Part shown: piece after piece, positions 28,244 to 37,791 of the stretch | Position numbering within the stretch: the first letter of the stretch is position 1 | How the letters are laid out: each line of letters opens with the position of its first letter | Assembly: GCF_023703085.1 (NCBI RefSeq) | Contig: NZ_JAMQJY010000001.1 | Location: forward strand, 124,001 to 188,000 | Direction of reading: 5' to 3' | From: Alkalicoccobacillus plakortidis | GTDB lineage: Bacteria; Bacillota; Bacilli; Bacillales; Bacillaceae_D | Length of the DNA stretch: 64,000 bases | The notes under the pieces: model-generated | The model's input: the letters and a program-made list of their open reading frames with translations, nothing else | Told to the model about the DNA's origin: nothing | Databases searched by the model: none | Translations under genes and position numbers: made by a program

Positions 28244-29572
28244 ATGAGAATGGTCGACTTAATTGAAAAAAAACGTAATGGCGAAGTACTATCTGAGAGC
28301 GAAATTCATTTCATCATTAATGGCTACACAAATGATGAAATTCCAGATTATCAGATGTCTGCTTGGGCAATGGCTGTATTTTTTCAAGATATGAATGATA
28401 AAGAACGAGCAGACCTTACCATGGCAATGGTCAAGTCTGGTGAAGAGATTGACCTATCAGCCGTAGAAGGTATTAAAGTAGATAAACACTCAACAGGCGG
28501 AGTTGGTGATAAGACAACCATTGCACTTGCTCCACTTGTTGCATCTCTTGGTGTACCTGTTGCAAAGATGTCTGGACGTGGGCTTGGACACACAGGCGGC
28601 ACGTTAGACAAGCTTGAATCAATTCCAGGTTTTCATATTGAGTTAACAACACAGGAGTTTATCGATAAAGTCAATGAAAACAAACTAGCTGTCATTGGTC
28701 AAACTGGTAATTTGACTCCTGCAGATAAAAAATTATACGGATTACGTGATGTAACGGGAACGGTGAACTCCATTCCGTTGATTGCAAGCTCAATCATGAG
28801 TAAGAAGCTTGCATCCGGTGCTGACGGTATCGTGCTTGATGTAAAAACGGGTACAGGAGCTTTTATGAAAGAGCTCTCGGATTCCAAGGAACTGGCTCAG
28901 GCCATGGTGAAGATTGGGACAAAGCTCGGTAAAAAAACTATGGCTGTGATTTCTGATATGAACCAACCTCTTGGCCTGGCTGTTGGGAATGCACTTGAGG
29001 TAAAAGAAGCCATTGCAATGTTAAAAGGAGAAGGACCTGAGGATGTCTTAGAGTTATGTTTAACTTTAGGTAGCCACATGGTAGTCATGGCGAAAAAAGC
29101 AAACTCAGTAGATGAAGCGCGTGAAGCACTTCAAGAAGCAATTACGTCTGGAAAAGCCATTGCTACCTTAAAGACATTCATTGAGGCACAAGGCGGAGAT
29201 TCATCGGTTGTGGATGATTTGTCTACATTTCCAGAAGCCCCATTCAAAATTGAAGTGAAAGCACAATCGGAAGGTATGGTTAAATCAATTGAAGCCGACC
29301 GTATTGGAACAGCTGCCATGATGCTTGGTGCAGGTCGTGCAACCAAGGATGATGACATTCTTTTAGATGTGGGATTAATTTTGCATAAAAAAATTGGGGA
29401 TGCCGTGAAAAAAGGCGATACTCTTGTTACATTACACAGCAGAACTGAACAAGCAGCAGAAGTTGAAGCAATTGTTCAAAAAGCATACGAAGTAGCAAAT
29501 GAACACATTGAAGCTCCAACCTTGATCTATGAAGAAATTACGGCTTCATCTGGAACAGGATTTGTCTTATAA
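28244..29572 (+). CDS. pdp: pyrimidine-nucleoside phosphorylase
   Basis: A 442-residue enzyme that cleaves uridine, thymidine and deoxyuridine. The family signature is [26 protein letters not shown] binds phosphate. It is the last gene of a deoB-PNP-PNP-pdp salvage operon. Confidence 0.95.
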   Translation: MRMVDLIEKKRNGEVLSESEIHFIINGYTNDEIPDYQMSAWAMAVFFQDMNDKERADLTMAMVKSGEEIDLSAVEGIKVDKHSTGGVGDKTTIALAPLVASLGVPVAKMSGRGLGHTGGTLDKLESIPGFHIELTTQEFIDKVNENKLAVIGQTGNLTPADKKLYGLRDVTGTVNSIPLIASSIMSKKLASGADGIVLDVKTGTGAFMKELSDSKELAQAMVKIGTKLGKKTMAVISDMNQPLGLAVGNALEVKEAIAMLKGEGPEDVLELCLTLGSHMVVMAKKANSVDEAREALQEAITSGKAIATLKTFIEAQGGDSSVVDDLSTFPEAPFKIEVKAQSEGMVKSIEADRIGTAAMMLGAGRATKDDDILLDVGLILHKKIGDAVKKGDTLVTLHSRTEQAAEVEAIVQKAYEVANEHIEAPTLIYEEITASSGTGFVL

Positions 29573-29583
29573 AAAGTGAATAC

Positions 29584-29624
29584 TAAAACCGGCAACCTAC
29601 TTTTCTGTAGATTGCCGGTTTTTT
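29584..29624 (+). terminator. terminator of the nucleoside salvage operon
   Basis: AAAACCGGCAA / TTGCCGGTTTT with inner CCTAC/GTAG pairing and six T. Confidence 0.92.
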
Positions 29625-29638
29625 GATCATCATCATTA

Positions 29639-30379
29639 TTATAGGGTAACGCCGCCATCAACACTTAAAATCGTCCCGGTAATGAATGACGCTTCATCAG
29701 ATGCAAGAAAGGCATAGCCATTGGCAACATCCTCAGGATTCCCAAGTCGATTCAAAAGTGCCTTGTCCTTCATCATCATAAGCACTTTTTCTGGCATCTT
29801 TTTCACCATAGGAGTTGAGATAAAACCAGGGGCAACTGCGTTTACACGTATATTAAAACGTCCAAGCTCCCGAGCCCAGGTCTTGGTCATACCATTCACA
29901 CCCCACTTTGATGCAGCGTAGTTAGTTTGGCCAAAGTTTCCATAGGTACCAACAACAGATGAGGCATTTAAAATAACCCCGCTTTGTTGCTCTTTCATAA
30001 TTTTGGCTGCAGCTTGACCAATCTGAAAAACCCCTTTGACATTTACATTCATCACTTTATCAAATTGTTCTTCTGTCATCTTTATTAGCTGGGCATCTTG
30101 AGTAACACCAGCATTGTTCACGACAATATCTAATCGTCCATAATGCTCAAGTGTTTTTTTCATTAAATGCTCAACATCTTTACTGCTTGTTACATCAACG
30201 GAAACACCGATTGCATCGCTTCCATTTTCATTAAGCGCAGCGACCACTGAACTGATCACATCTGCTTTTACATCGGCAATGACTACTTTGGCACCCTCAG
30301 CACAGAACTTCTCAGCTGTAGCTTTGCCTATTCCACTCCCGGCACCCGTGATAATAGCGACTTTGTCTTTTAATTTCAT
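29639..30379 (-). CDS. FabG-like 3-oxoacyl reductase (SDR)
   Basis: A 246-residue classical SDR: TGAGSGIG, NNAG, YAASK and C-terminal GTILSVDGG. It is close in length and motif to FabG/PhaB and lies convergent with pdp, downstream of phaP. It could supply (R)-3-hydroxyacyl-CoA for PHB or act on another 3-oxo substrate. A separate PhaB lies in the divergent operon. AGGAGG lies before the ATG. Confidence 0.85.
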   Translation of the reverse strand: MKLKDKVAIITGAGSGIGKATAEKFCAEGAKVVIADVKADVISSVVAALNENGSDAIGVSVDVTSSKDVEHLMKKTLEHYGRLDIVVNNAGVTQDAQLIKMTEEQFDKVMNVNVKGVFQIGQAAAKIMKEQQSGVILNASSVVGTYGNFGQTNYAASKWGVNGMTKTWARELGRFNIRVNAVAPGFISTPMVKKMPEKVLMMMKDKALLNRLGNPEDVANGYAFLASDEASFITGTILSVDGGVTL

Positions 30380-30414
30380 GGTAAATCCTCCTGAAAAACA
30401 AAGTGAATAACGTT

Positions 30415-30448
30415 AAAGAATAAGAACCTCTGTCCTTACAGAGGTTCT
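30415..30448 (-). terminator. phaP terminator
   Basis: AGAACCTCTGT / ACAGAGGTTCT is a perfect 11-bp stem, followed on the minus strand by a T-rich tail. Confidence 0.75.
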
Positions 30449-30461
30449 CTAGAAAACAATG

Positions 30462-31016
30462 TTATTGTTTGAAAAAGTTATAGGCAGTTTGTCTATTTTG
30501 TTCAGCTACTTCAAGCAAACTATTTTGTGAGTTCTTGATTTGTTTTGTGAAATTCTCCACTAAAGGAGTCAATTCATCACGGTTTTTTTGTTGCTGATCC
30601 ACAGTTTTTTTAATTGTATCGTGAAACTGTTCCTGCGTTTTGTGTAATACATTGTACCCTTCGCGATAGGGGGTAACAGATAACTGTTGGAAACGACTGA
30701 AGACTTCATCAAAACGATCATTCCATTGATCAACCGTTTTTTTGGTCTCAGTTCCAGCTGTTTTTTCTATATTCTCTAGAACATTTTTCTGAAGCTCATT
30801 ACGAAGCTTCTGTTGTTGATCGTTAATCTTATCTAGATGATTGTTGAACTGTTCCAATGAGTCTTTTTGATCCTCAATTGCCTGCAGAACAAATTGGTCT
30901 GCTTCTTTTTGCGAAGAGTAAAACAAATTAACTGTGTTAGACCATGTATCCCATACAGAATCAATAAACGTTGTAGCGGCTTGATTTTCTTCTTGAGTTT
31001 TTTTTGCGGTTGCCAT
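30462..31016 (-). CDS. phaP: phasin-like PHA granule protein PhaP
   Basis: A 184-residue, glutamine- and lysine-rich, largely helical protein without membrane segments, as in Bacillus PhaP. It should coat PHB granules and limit coalescence. The ATG at 31016 follows AGGAGG. It lies downstream of phaQ in the minus-strand unit divergent from phaRBC. Confidence 0.85.
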   Translation of the reverse strand: MATAKKTQEENQAATTFIDSVWDTWSNTVNLFYSSQKEADQFVLQAIEDQKDSLEQFNNHLDKINDQQQKLRNELQKNVLENIEKTAGTETKKTVDQWNDRFDEVFSRFQQLSVTPYREGYNVLHKTQEQFHDTIKKTVDQQQKNRDELTPLVENFTKQIKNSQNSLLEVAEQNRQTAYNFFKQ

Positions 31017-31076
31017 TCGAAAAAACCTCCTATTTAAGTGAAAATCTATTGTGTATGCAGATGAACTGCAGAATCA

Positions 31077-31475
31077 CTATTCTTTATCTTTATCATTCCG
31101 GTCAAAAAATGGGTTCGTCATCATACTTGAATACATTGTAAAGAAATGATCAACAATTGATTGATATTGCTGAAGGGAATCAGCCCAAACTTTTAGATAA
31201 TCTTCACCAGCGTCTGTTAATGAATAGATTCGTTTAGCGGGACCACCGGTTGAGGTATCCCACTCAGATTCAACCATATTGTCCTTTTCTAGTTGTCTAA
31301 GAATTCGATAAACATTACCTTGGTCAATGGACGTGAAACCGTAATTGTTTAGTTGTTCAATTAATTTATACCCGTGAAGGTCCAAGCCACGCAGACTCAT
31401 CAAAAGCATTGGCACCATTAGGTTTTTTGGAGCGCTGTTTTTGACCTTGTCTTCATTTTTTTTTTGATCGGTCAT
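31077..31475 (-). CDS. phaQ: PhaQ, PadR-family regulator of PHA genes
   Basis: A PadR-type winged helix (LDLHGYKLIEQLNNYG, DQGNVYRILRQLEKDNMVESEW) with a C-terminal dimer helix. PhaQ represses phasin genes and is released by PHB granules in Bacillus. The ATG at 31475 is about 7 bases after AGGTGG; an ATG at 31484 is possible. The CACCTATRTG repeats upstream are a likely operator. Confidence 0.87.
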   Translation of the reverse strand: MTDQKKNEDKVKNSAPKNLMVPMLLMSLRGLDLHGYKLIEQLNNYGFTSIDQGNVYRILRQLEKDNMVESEWDTSTGGPAKRIYSLTDAGEDYLKVWADSLQQYQSIVDHFFTMYSSMMTNPFFDRNDKDKE

Positions 31476-31502
31476 TTCATCCACCTACTCTGTTGTTTAT
31501 AT

Positions 31503-31622
31503 CACCTATATGTAATTTACACCTATGTGTTTTGTTTGTCAACACGAGTGGTTCTTTGGAATTGAAAAGAAAATAAGAAGTTTTGTCTAAGTTTGTTGAA
31601 TAAGATAAGGTTTTGTCTTATT
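31503..31622. promoter_or_regulatory. phaQ/phaR intergenic promoter and operator region
   Basis: A minus-strand promoter TTGACA (31537-31542), 17 bases, TAAATT (31514-31519) carries the direct repeat CACCTATRTG twice (31503-31512 and 31520-31529), one copy in the spacer. Farther up, AATAAGA / TCTTATT (31599-31622) is an inverted repeat. Control of both directions by PhaQ is likely. Confidence 0.55.
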
Positions 31623-31764
31623 GTCGTATCATTTGAAAAATTTAGATAATTAAGTGGTAAACAGTGTATTTTTTTGTGTTATACTCGCCTTAATCGGGTG
31701 GGAGAAGGTCCAAGTTATATTTCCATCTGGTTCAGAGGTTAATCTAAAATAACAGGAGGTAATC

Positions 31765-32229
31765 ATGAGCGACCAAAAAAGTTTTGATCCTTTTACGTTA
31801 TGGAAAGACGTCTACCAGCAGTCAGAATCTTATTGGGGAAATGTGTTGGACGAGAAAATGAAAGAAGATCAGTTCTCCGAATGGATGGGAAAAACGTTAG
31901 AAATGAACCTTCTGTATAAAAAAGCACAGGACGAGATTACGAATAAGTATCTCGAGCAGGTAAATGTGCCAACAAGATCTGATTTAGCGAATATTGCATC
32001 ACTTGTTGTGAATGTGGAATCAAAGGTTGATCATCTTGAAGACCTTGTAGAAGAAACAGATCTTACTCAAATGAAATCTGAATTAAAACGAGAAATGACG
32101 CTCATGAAAAAAGATATGAAGCAGCTTGATAGTAAATTGGATCAAATCCTTTCTGAGTTAAACAAAAATGCCTCAAATTCTACGAATCAACAAACCTCAA
32201 CAACAGCAAAATCAAAACAATCCAAATAA
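31765..32229 (+). CDS. phaR: PHA synthase subunit PhaR
   Basis: A 154-residue, charged, coiled-coil protein (heptads at about 75-140) that forms the class IV synthase with PhaC. The N-terminal FDPFTLWKDVYQQSESYW is characteristic of Bacillus PhaR. ACAGGAGG lies before the ATG. Confidence 0.9.
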   Translation: MSDQKSFDPFTLWKDVYQQSESYWGNVLDEKMKEDQFSEWMGKTLEMNLLYKKAQDEITNKYLEQVNVPTRSDLANIASLVVNVESKVDHLEDLVEETDLTQMKSELKREMTLMKKDMKQLDSKLDQILSELNKNASNSTNQQTSTTAKSKQSK

Positions 32230-32280
32230 CTTACGTAATACTGTTCTTTACACATTATCAATCTGACTAGGAGTGATTAC

Positions 32281-33024
32281 ATGGTAGAGTTAACGGACAA
32301 AGTAGCAATCGTCACAGGAGGTTCAAGAGGAATTGGTTCTGCCATCTCGTCTGAACTAGCTAGAAACGGAGTAAAGGTTGTTGTTAATTATCAATCCAAC
32401 TCGGAATCAGCAGAAAAAGTTGTACATGCAATCAAGGAATCCGGTGGTCAGGCTATTGCCGTAAAAGCGGATGTCTCAAAATCTGATGATGTGCTGAATT
32501 TAATTAATGAGACGATTAATCAATTTGGTAAGATTGATATTCTTGTTAATAATGCTGGGATCACCAAGGATCGTACATTCAGAAAGCTCAGCCAAGATGA
32601 TTGGAATCAAGTCATTAATGTAAATTTGAATAGCGTTTATAACACGATATCTAGTGCTCTACCTCATTTAATGGAATCAGAGGCAGGTCGTATCATTAAT
32701 ATTTCATCCATTATTGGTCAAACTGGTGGGTTCGGACAAACCAATTATTCAGCAGCCAAAGCCGGCTTGATCGGATATACAAAGTCGCTTGCTTTAGAGC
32801 TTGCTAGAAAACGTGTAACAGTTAATGCCGTATGCCCTGGTTTTATTGAAACTGAAATGGTTCAAGAAATGCCTGATAAAGTTCGTGAGCAAATCATTGC
32901 GAGTGTGCCAGTACAACGTCTTGGTCAAGCTATTGAAGTTGCAAGAAGTGTGTTGTTCCTATGTAAAGATGGAGAATACATCACTGGTCAACAGTTAAAT
33001 ATTAATGGTGGCTTATATATGTAA
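32281..33024 (+). CDS. phaB: acetoacetyl-CoA reductase PhaB
   Basis: A 247-residue SDR: TGGSRGIG, NNAGITKD, catalytic Ser and YSAAK, GQQLNINGG. It reduces acetoacetyl-CoA with NADPH to (R)-3-hydroxybutyryl-CoA, the PhaC substrate. It lies between phaR and phaC as in B. megaterium-type loci. Confidence 0.92.
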   Translation: MVELTDKVAIVTGGSRGIGSAISSELARNGVKVVVNYQSNSESAEKVVHAIKESGGQAIAVKADVSKSDDVLNLINETINQFGKIDILVNNAGITKDRTFRKLSQDDWNQVINVNLNSVYNTISSALPHLMESEAGRIINISSIIGQTGGFGQTNYSAAKAGLIGYTKSLALELARKRVTVNAVCPGFIETEMVQEMPDKVREQIIASVPVQRLGQAIEVARSVLFLCKDGEYITGQQLNINGGLYM

Positions 33025-33028
33025 AGGT

Positions 33029-33104
33029 AGTTGGATTCAAGTTAAGCAGTTGGATTCAAGTTATGCAGTTGGATCTAAGTTAAGCAGTTGGATTCAAGTT
33101 CTAT
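33029..33104 (+). repeat. four tandem 19-bp repeats between phaB and phaC
   Basis: Units begin at 33029, 33048, 33067 and 33086; the consensus is AGTTGGATTCAAGTTAAGC, with one to five changes per copy. There is no hairpin potential. They fill the whole phaB-phaC gap up to the phaC ribosome site. Confidence 0.95.
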
Positions 33105-33123
33105 AGAAGGAGTGGGTGGGTAA

Positions 33124-34192
33124 ATGAAACCTTTTATGAATCAAGATTTAAATGATACACTCCCAGAATCTTATGCACGGTTTAAGCGGGCAGTTGAAGT
33201 TGTCACAACAGATCCTGCCCCAGAAGTTGGCCCAACTCCTAAACAAGCGATTTGGACCAAAAACAAAGCAACCTTGTATCGCTATGTTCCAGAAAAAGAA
33301 AAAAAGTTTCGTATTCCCATTCTAATGGTGTATGCGCTAATCAATAAACCGTATATCCTAGACCTAACAAAAGGTAACAGTTTGGTAGAGTACTTAACGG
33401 ATCAAGGTTTTGATGTGTACTTACTTGAGTGGGGCACACCGGGTTACGAAGACAAACATATGTTGCTGGATGATTACATAATGGACTATATTCCACGTGC
33501 CATCCGAAAAGTTCTTCGTACATCAGGAGCATCTGAATGTTCAATACTGGGTTATTGCATGGGAGGCACGATGAGCTCCATTTTTTCAGCCCTTCATCCA
33601 GATGAACCGATTCGAAATATTGTCTTTATGACTAGCCCGTTTGACTTTGAAAAAACAGGTTTATATGGCTCGTTTGTTGACGAACGATTTTTTGATGTAG
33701 ATAAGGTTGTAGAAACACTTGGATTAGTTCCCGGCGACATGATAGACTTTGGGAATAAGATGCTGAAACCGATTACGAATTTCTATGGTCCCTATGTCAG
33801 TTTGGTTGATCGAGCGGATAATGAAGCGTATGTTGAAAGCTTGGAAACTGATGCAAAAGTGGGTCTCTGACGGGGTTCCATTTGCAGGTGGCGCTTATAG
33901 GCAGTGGATTCGTGATTTCTATCAAAATAACAAATTAATAAAAGGAGAATTAGAGATTCGCGGTCAACGGGTTGATCTAAAAAAGATTACTGCGAATGTG
34001 CTTAATCTATCTGCTGAGAAAGATCATATTGCCCAACCGCACCAAGTTGAAGCACTTATGGATGTGATATCTAGTGATGATAAGACATATAAGTCGCTAC
34101 CAACCGGACATGTCTCGGTTATTTTCGGGAAAAAAGCTGTTAAAATCACCTATCCAACAATAGGAGATTGGCTTGCAGAACGTTCTTCTTAA
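33124..34192 (+). CDS. phaC: class IV PHA synthase catalytic subunit PhaC, frameshifted
   Basis: It polymerises (R)-3-hydroxybutyryl-CoA. The lipase-like box GYCMGG places the catalytic Cys at about residue 145; the catalytic Asp lies in SAEKDHIAQ and the His in TGHVSVIFG, both after the break. At 33839-33844 the DNA reads GCTTGG; GCTGG restores YVESWKLMQKWVSDGVPFAG and 355 residues, near the usual class IV length. The ATG follows AAGGAGTGGG. The shift matches the window-wide motif and is probably not real. Confidence 0.87.
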
Positions 34193-34240
34193 AGCGTTAA
34201 CATGACAAGTCACTTTAGATGAATGGGGTTGTTTTTGAAT

Positions 34241-35428
34241 ATGGCTAATCATGAAGTTGTTATTGTGAGTGCGGTTAGAACGGCAATTGGAAATTTTGGA
34301 GGTAGTTTAAAAGATACTCCTGCTACAACATTAGGTGCACATGTTATTCAAAAAGCACTTGAGAAAGCAGGAGTATCGGCAGATCAGGTTGATGAAGTGA
34401 TTATGGGTAATGTGTTGCAAGCAGGACTTGGTCAGAATCCTGCTAGACAATCTGCTCTCAAAGCTGGTATACCTCAAGAAGTATCAGCATTAACTATTAA
34501 CAAGGTATGCGGATCTGGACTGAAATCTGTGCATCTTGCAAGCCAATCGATTTTACTTGGAGATGCAGAGATTATTGTGGCTGGTGGAATGGAGAATATG
34601 AGTCTTGCACCTTATCTAATGGAAGGGGCGCGAACTGGATATCGAATGGGCGACAAAACCGTTGTTGATAGCATGGTTCATGATGGCTTAACATGTGCCT
34701 TTAATGATTATCATATGGGCATTACCGCAGAAAATATATGTGAACAATACGGATTAAATAGAGAAGAGCTTGATCAGTTTGCAGGCCGCAGTCAAGAGCG
34801 AGCAGTTGCTGCAATTAAGGCGGGAAGATTTGAAGATGAGATTGTCCCATTTGAGATCCCACAACGCAAAGGTGATCCGATCGTTTTTGCTCGGGATGAG
34901 TTTCCAAAGGCTGATTCAAATGCTGAAAAACTAGGAAAACTTCGTCCGGCATTTAAAAAAGACGGAGTGGTTACGGCTTGGAATTCTTCTGGAATTAACG
35001 ATGGAGCTGCAGCGTTTGTTCTTACAAGCAGACAAAAGGCTGAAGAACTCGGACTCGAGATTCTTGCGACAATTCGCGCTAATGCCTCTGCAGGAGTTGA
35101 TCCAAGCATAATGGGAATTGGCCCAGTTCCTGCTACAAAAAAAGCATTAGAAAAAGCATCACTCACTGTTGAAGAGCTTGATTTAATTGAAGCGAATGAA
35201 GCGTTTGCCGCTCAATCGTTAGCAGTTGGTAAAGATCTTAACTTTAACGATGACATTCTGAATGTTAATGGAGGGGCAATTGCTCTTGGACACCCAATTG
35301 GGGCAAGTGGTGCCCGCGTTTTAGTTACATTAGTACATGAACTCAAACGTCGTGAACAAAGATATGGATTAGCTACACTTTGTATAGGTGGTGGTCAGGG
35401 CGTTGCCACCATAATAGAGAGAGGCTAA
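34241..35428 (+). CDS. phaA: acetyl-CoA acetyltransferase (PhaA-type thiolase)
   Basis: A 395-residue biosynthetic-type thiolase: nucleophile Cys in NKVCGSG, His in GHPIGASG, second Cys in LCIGGGQG. It condenses two acetyl-CoA to acetoacetyl-CoA, the first PHB step, and ends the phaRBCA operon. The ATG at 34241 gives the usual N-terminus but has only a weak upstream ribosome site; another start up to 34223 is possible. Confidence 0.88.
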   Translation: MANHEVVIVSAVRTAIGNFGGSLKDTPATTLGAHVIQKALEKAGVSADQVDEVIMGNVLQAGLGQNPARQSALKAGIPQEVSALTINKVCGSGLKSVHLASQSILLGDAEIIVAGGMENMSLAPYLMEGARTGYRMGDKTVVDSMVHDGLTCAFNDYHMGITAENICEQYGLNREELDQFAGRSQERAVAAIKAGRFEDEIVPFEIPQRKGDPIVFARDEFPKADSNAEKLGKLRPAFKKDGVVTAWNSSGINDGAAAFVLTSRQKAEELGLEILATIRANASAGVDPSIMGIGPVPATKKALEKASLTVEELDLIEANEAFAAQSLAVGKDLNFNDDILNVNGGAIALGHPIGASGARVLVTLVHELKRREQRYGLATLCIGGGQGVATIIERG

Positions 35429-35433
35429 TAACC

Positions 35434-35477
35434 AATAGGCTCTGGCCCATAAAGAAAACGGGTCTAGAGCCTATTTT
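35434..35477. terminator. bidirectional terminator after the pha operon
   Basis: AATAGGCTCT and AGAGCCTATT pair with GGCCC/GGGTC inside, then a T tract. The end of the convergent hydrolase gene lies within the distal arm. Confidence 0.85.
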
Positions 35478-36253
35478 TATGAAGTGATCCTTTGTTTTTG
35501 CGGAATGCCCTGGATAAATTTAAGAATGATTGAGTTATAAGCCTGAGGTTCTTCAACATTTGGAATGTGACCGGAAGCACAGAATGTTTCTAATTGTGAG
35601 AACGGAGCAGAACATTTAATGGTTAAAGCGTTAACATAATAGGTGATGCGATCGTTAATTGAGCCGATGATAAGAATGGGTTTTGGTGAGAGCATCAATG
35701 TACTTGTATAGTTAATACCAACTGCGGCCTCAGCTGTTTCGATATAGGTTTCGCGGTTTATTTTAAAATAAAACGATCGTATCTCATCAAGCACAAACGC
35801 CTCAGCTGGTTTATTTAGACACATAGAAAGCACATGACGCTCATATTCATCGTCAGTTAAACGGTCTAATTTTCTACGTCTTTCATCTACTGCCATCCAA
35901 CCAAGTATTGGTGGAATGTAAGAGGTAGTATTAGATAAAATCAAAGACCTTACAATACTTGGCTGAAGGTGAAGAATTTCTTGAGCGACAATTCCCCCAA
36001 GTGACAGCCCACAGAAATGAGCCTGGTCTATCTCTAAAGTTTGAAGTAATGTGATGATATCATTCGCAAAGTTCAGTATTGAAATGTCTTCATTATTGAT
36101 AGAGTCACCATGTCCTCTTAAATCTGGAGCAATCACTCGGTAATGCTGAGCTAGCTCAAATTGATATTTCCAAGACTCCTTTTTACTTCCTAATCCGTGA
36201 ATAAGAACAAGAACATCATTGCTTTTGTCCCCGATATCCAAATATGAGTCCAT
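35477..36253 (-). CDS. alpha/beta hydrolase, possibly a PHB or ester hydrolase
   Basis: A 258-residue single-domain hydrolase: oxyanion HGLG, nucleophile GLSLGG near residue 92, and a C-terminal His in SGHIPNVEEP. It is convergent with the pha operon, so a role in PHB mobilisation is possible, but the same family includes enol-lactonases and general esterases. GAAAGGAAG lies before the ATG. Confidence 0.85.
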   Translation of the reverse strand: MDSYLDIGDKSNDVLVLIHGLGSKKESWKYQFELAQHYRVIAPDLRGHGDSINNEDISILNFANDIITLLQTLEIDQAHFCGLSLGGIVAQEILHLQPSIVRSLILSNTTSYIPPILGWMAVDERRRKLDRLTDDEYERHVLSMCLNKPAEAFVLDEIRSFYFKINRETYIETAEAAVGINYTSTLMLSPKPILIIGSINDRITYYVNALTIKCSAPFSQLETFCASGHIPNVEEPQAYNSIILKFIQGIPQKQRITS

Positions 36254-36558
36254 AATGCAACTTCCTTTCTTTACTGGTTCTTATCCAGTATCGCCGTTAA
36301 AAACAAGACTCATTCACAAAAGAATGACTTCACCTATTAGTGTATGTCAGAGTATGAAAAGTGCTCATAGATGAAAAAACAGCTAAAACCTATAGCTAGG
36401 CTAAAAAAATGACTGTAATAGATGCGAGCAGTTAGGATCGCTACCTAGGATCATGTCGCGGCTGCAACCCAAGAGTGAAATTGAAGCACCATCAAAAAAC
36501 GGCACCACTAATTAAAGTGATACCGTTTTTACGTTCCTGCTATGAATGTAAAAAAGAT
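36254..36558. other. intergenic stretch with one terminator
   Basis: No credible gene was seen. The hairpin AAAAACGG ... CCGTTTTT at 36493-36531 lies downstream of the minus-strand PNPOx-like gene and probably ends it. Confidence 0.6.
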
Positions 36559-36981
36559 CTACAGATCAAGTGATTGAGGGGGTTCTCCTGATTTATTCAT
36601 TAACCGTATGTTAGTAGGGGTCAATTCTAGAAATACCAGTTTGGGATCATCAGGACCATCAAAATAAGCTTTTAGGCTATCGTTCCATAGTGAATGTTTA
36701 GTCTCCGCATCCTCTTTAATTTTTGCTTGTCCTTCGAATTCAATAAACGTGTCATTGAATCCATCACCAGTGTAACCTAACAATACATGAACGTTTGGAT
36801 TTGCATCAATTTCATCTGCTTTATGTGTATCAATACTGGTTGGAGTATATAAAGTTAACCCTTTATGAAAAAAAGTCATATAACGCGTGAACGGTTTGTT
36901 AGAGACGACAGTTGCAAGCGTACCAGTATAATGTTCATCCATGATCTTTTCAATAGATTGTTTTAATTCAGATTGATTCAT
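36559..36981 (-). CDS. PNPOx-fold general stress protein (YdaG/Gsp26-like)
   Basis: A 140-residue pyridoxamine-5'-phosphate-oxidase-fold protein. Stretches such as TGTLATV and TRYMTFFHKGLTLYTPT match the general stress protein 26 group, which binds flavin but has no proven reaction. GAGGAGGAG lies before the ATG. It is divergent from ohr, another stress gene. Confidence 0.85.
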   Translation of the reverse strand: MNQSELKQSIEKIMDEHYTGTLATVVSNKPFTRYMTFFHKGLTLYTPTSIDTHKADEIDANPNVHVLLGYTGDGFNDTFIEFEGQAKIKEDAETKHSLWNDSLKAYFDGPDDPKLVFLELTPTNIRLMNKSGEPPQSLDL

Positions 36982-37125
36982 TATTACTCCTCCTCAATTT
37001 GTAACTAGTAGTAGTATTCCTGAAAAAATAAAAACAAAACATATCTATTTTTATGTTTAAAACACTCACATAAAGTGAATAGTTATCTGTGTGGCAACAA
37101 TATGAAAAAAGGGAGAGAGATAAAA

Positions 37126-37536
37126 ATGTCAGATGTTTTATATACTTCAAAAGCAACAGCAGTTGGTGGAAGAGAAGGACATGTTAAATCGAGCGATTCC
37201 AACATTGATATTGACCTAGTAAAACCAGGAACATCTGGTGGGACAAACCCTGAACAGTTGTTTGCTGCGGGTTACTCTTCTTGCTTTGATGGAGCATTAA
37301 ACTTAATTGCATCAAAGGAAAAGAAAGAAATTGATTCAGAAATTACTGCGGCAGTTAGCCTTGTAAAAGATCAATCTGATGATGGATTTAAAATCGCTGT
37401 AGAGTTAAAGGCTGTAATTGGAGGCGTTTCTCAAAGTGAAGCAGAAGATCTAGTTGAAAAAGCTCATGAATTCTGCCCATACTCAAAAGCAACACGTGGA
37501 AATATCGATGTAAAACTATCGGTTGAAACAAAATAA
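37126..37536 (+). CDS. ohr: organic hydroperoxide reductase Ohr
   Basis: A 136-residue OsmC/Ohr protein with the two redox cysteines, in YSSCFDGAL and EFCPYSKAT. It reduces lipid and organic peroxides using lipoyl or bacillithiol-type reductants. The ATG at 37126 follows GGGAGAGAG. No MarR-type OhrR gene is adjacent. Confidence 0.92.
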   Translation: MSDVLYTSKATAVGGREGHVKSSDSNIDIDLVKPGTSGGTNPEQLFAAGYSSCFDGALNLIASKEKKEIDSEITAAVSLVKDQSDDGFKIAVELKAVIGGVSQSEAEDLVEKAHEFCPYSKATRGNIDVKLSVETK

Positions 37537-37576
37537 AAGATCATAGCCAATTGTGTATTGGTATAAGATTGTATAC

Positions 37577-37610
37577 AAGAAACCTCTGAGAATTTCTCAG
37601 AGGTTTCTTA
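37577..37610 (+). terminator. ohr terminator
   Basis: AAGAAACCTCTGAGA pairs with TCTCAGAGGTTTCTT around a two-base loop. Confidence 0.88.
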
Positions 37611-37791
37611 CATGTAATGGTTAATGTTTCCTTCTAGTAAGACTTGCCCGTTACTAATTTGTTGAAAAGGCTGTATCATATTTAGATTTTTTATTGGGAA
37701 AGTTCAGATTATGGGTTTAACTAGTCGTATATTAAGGAATGCTGTCCGTGTAACACAAATTGAGATCGACAATTCAAGGAGGACTAGTTAT

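Noticed and set aside
33029..33104. CRISPR array
   Set aside because: The four repeats are directly adjacent without spacers, and no cas gene is present.
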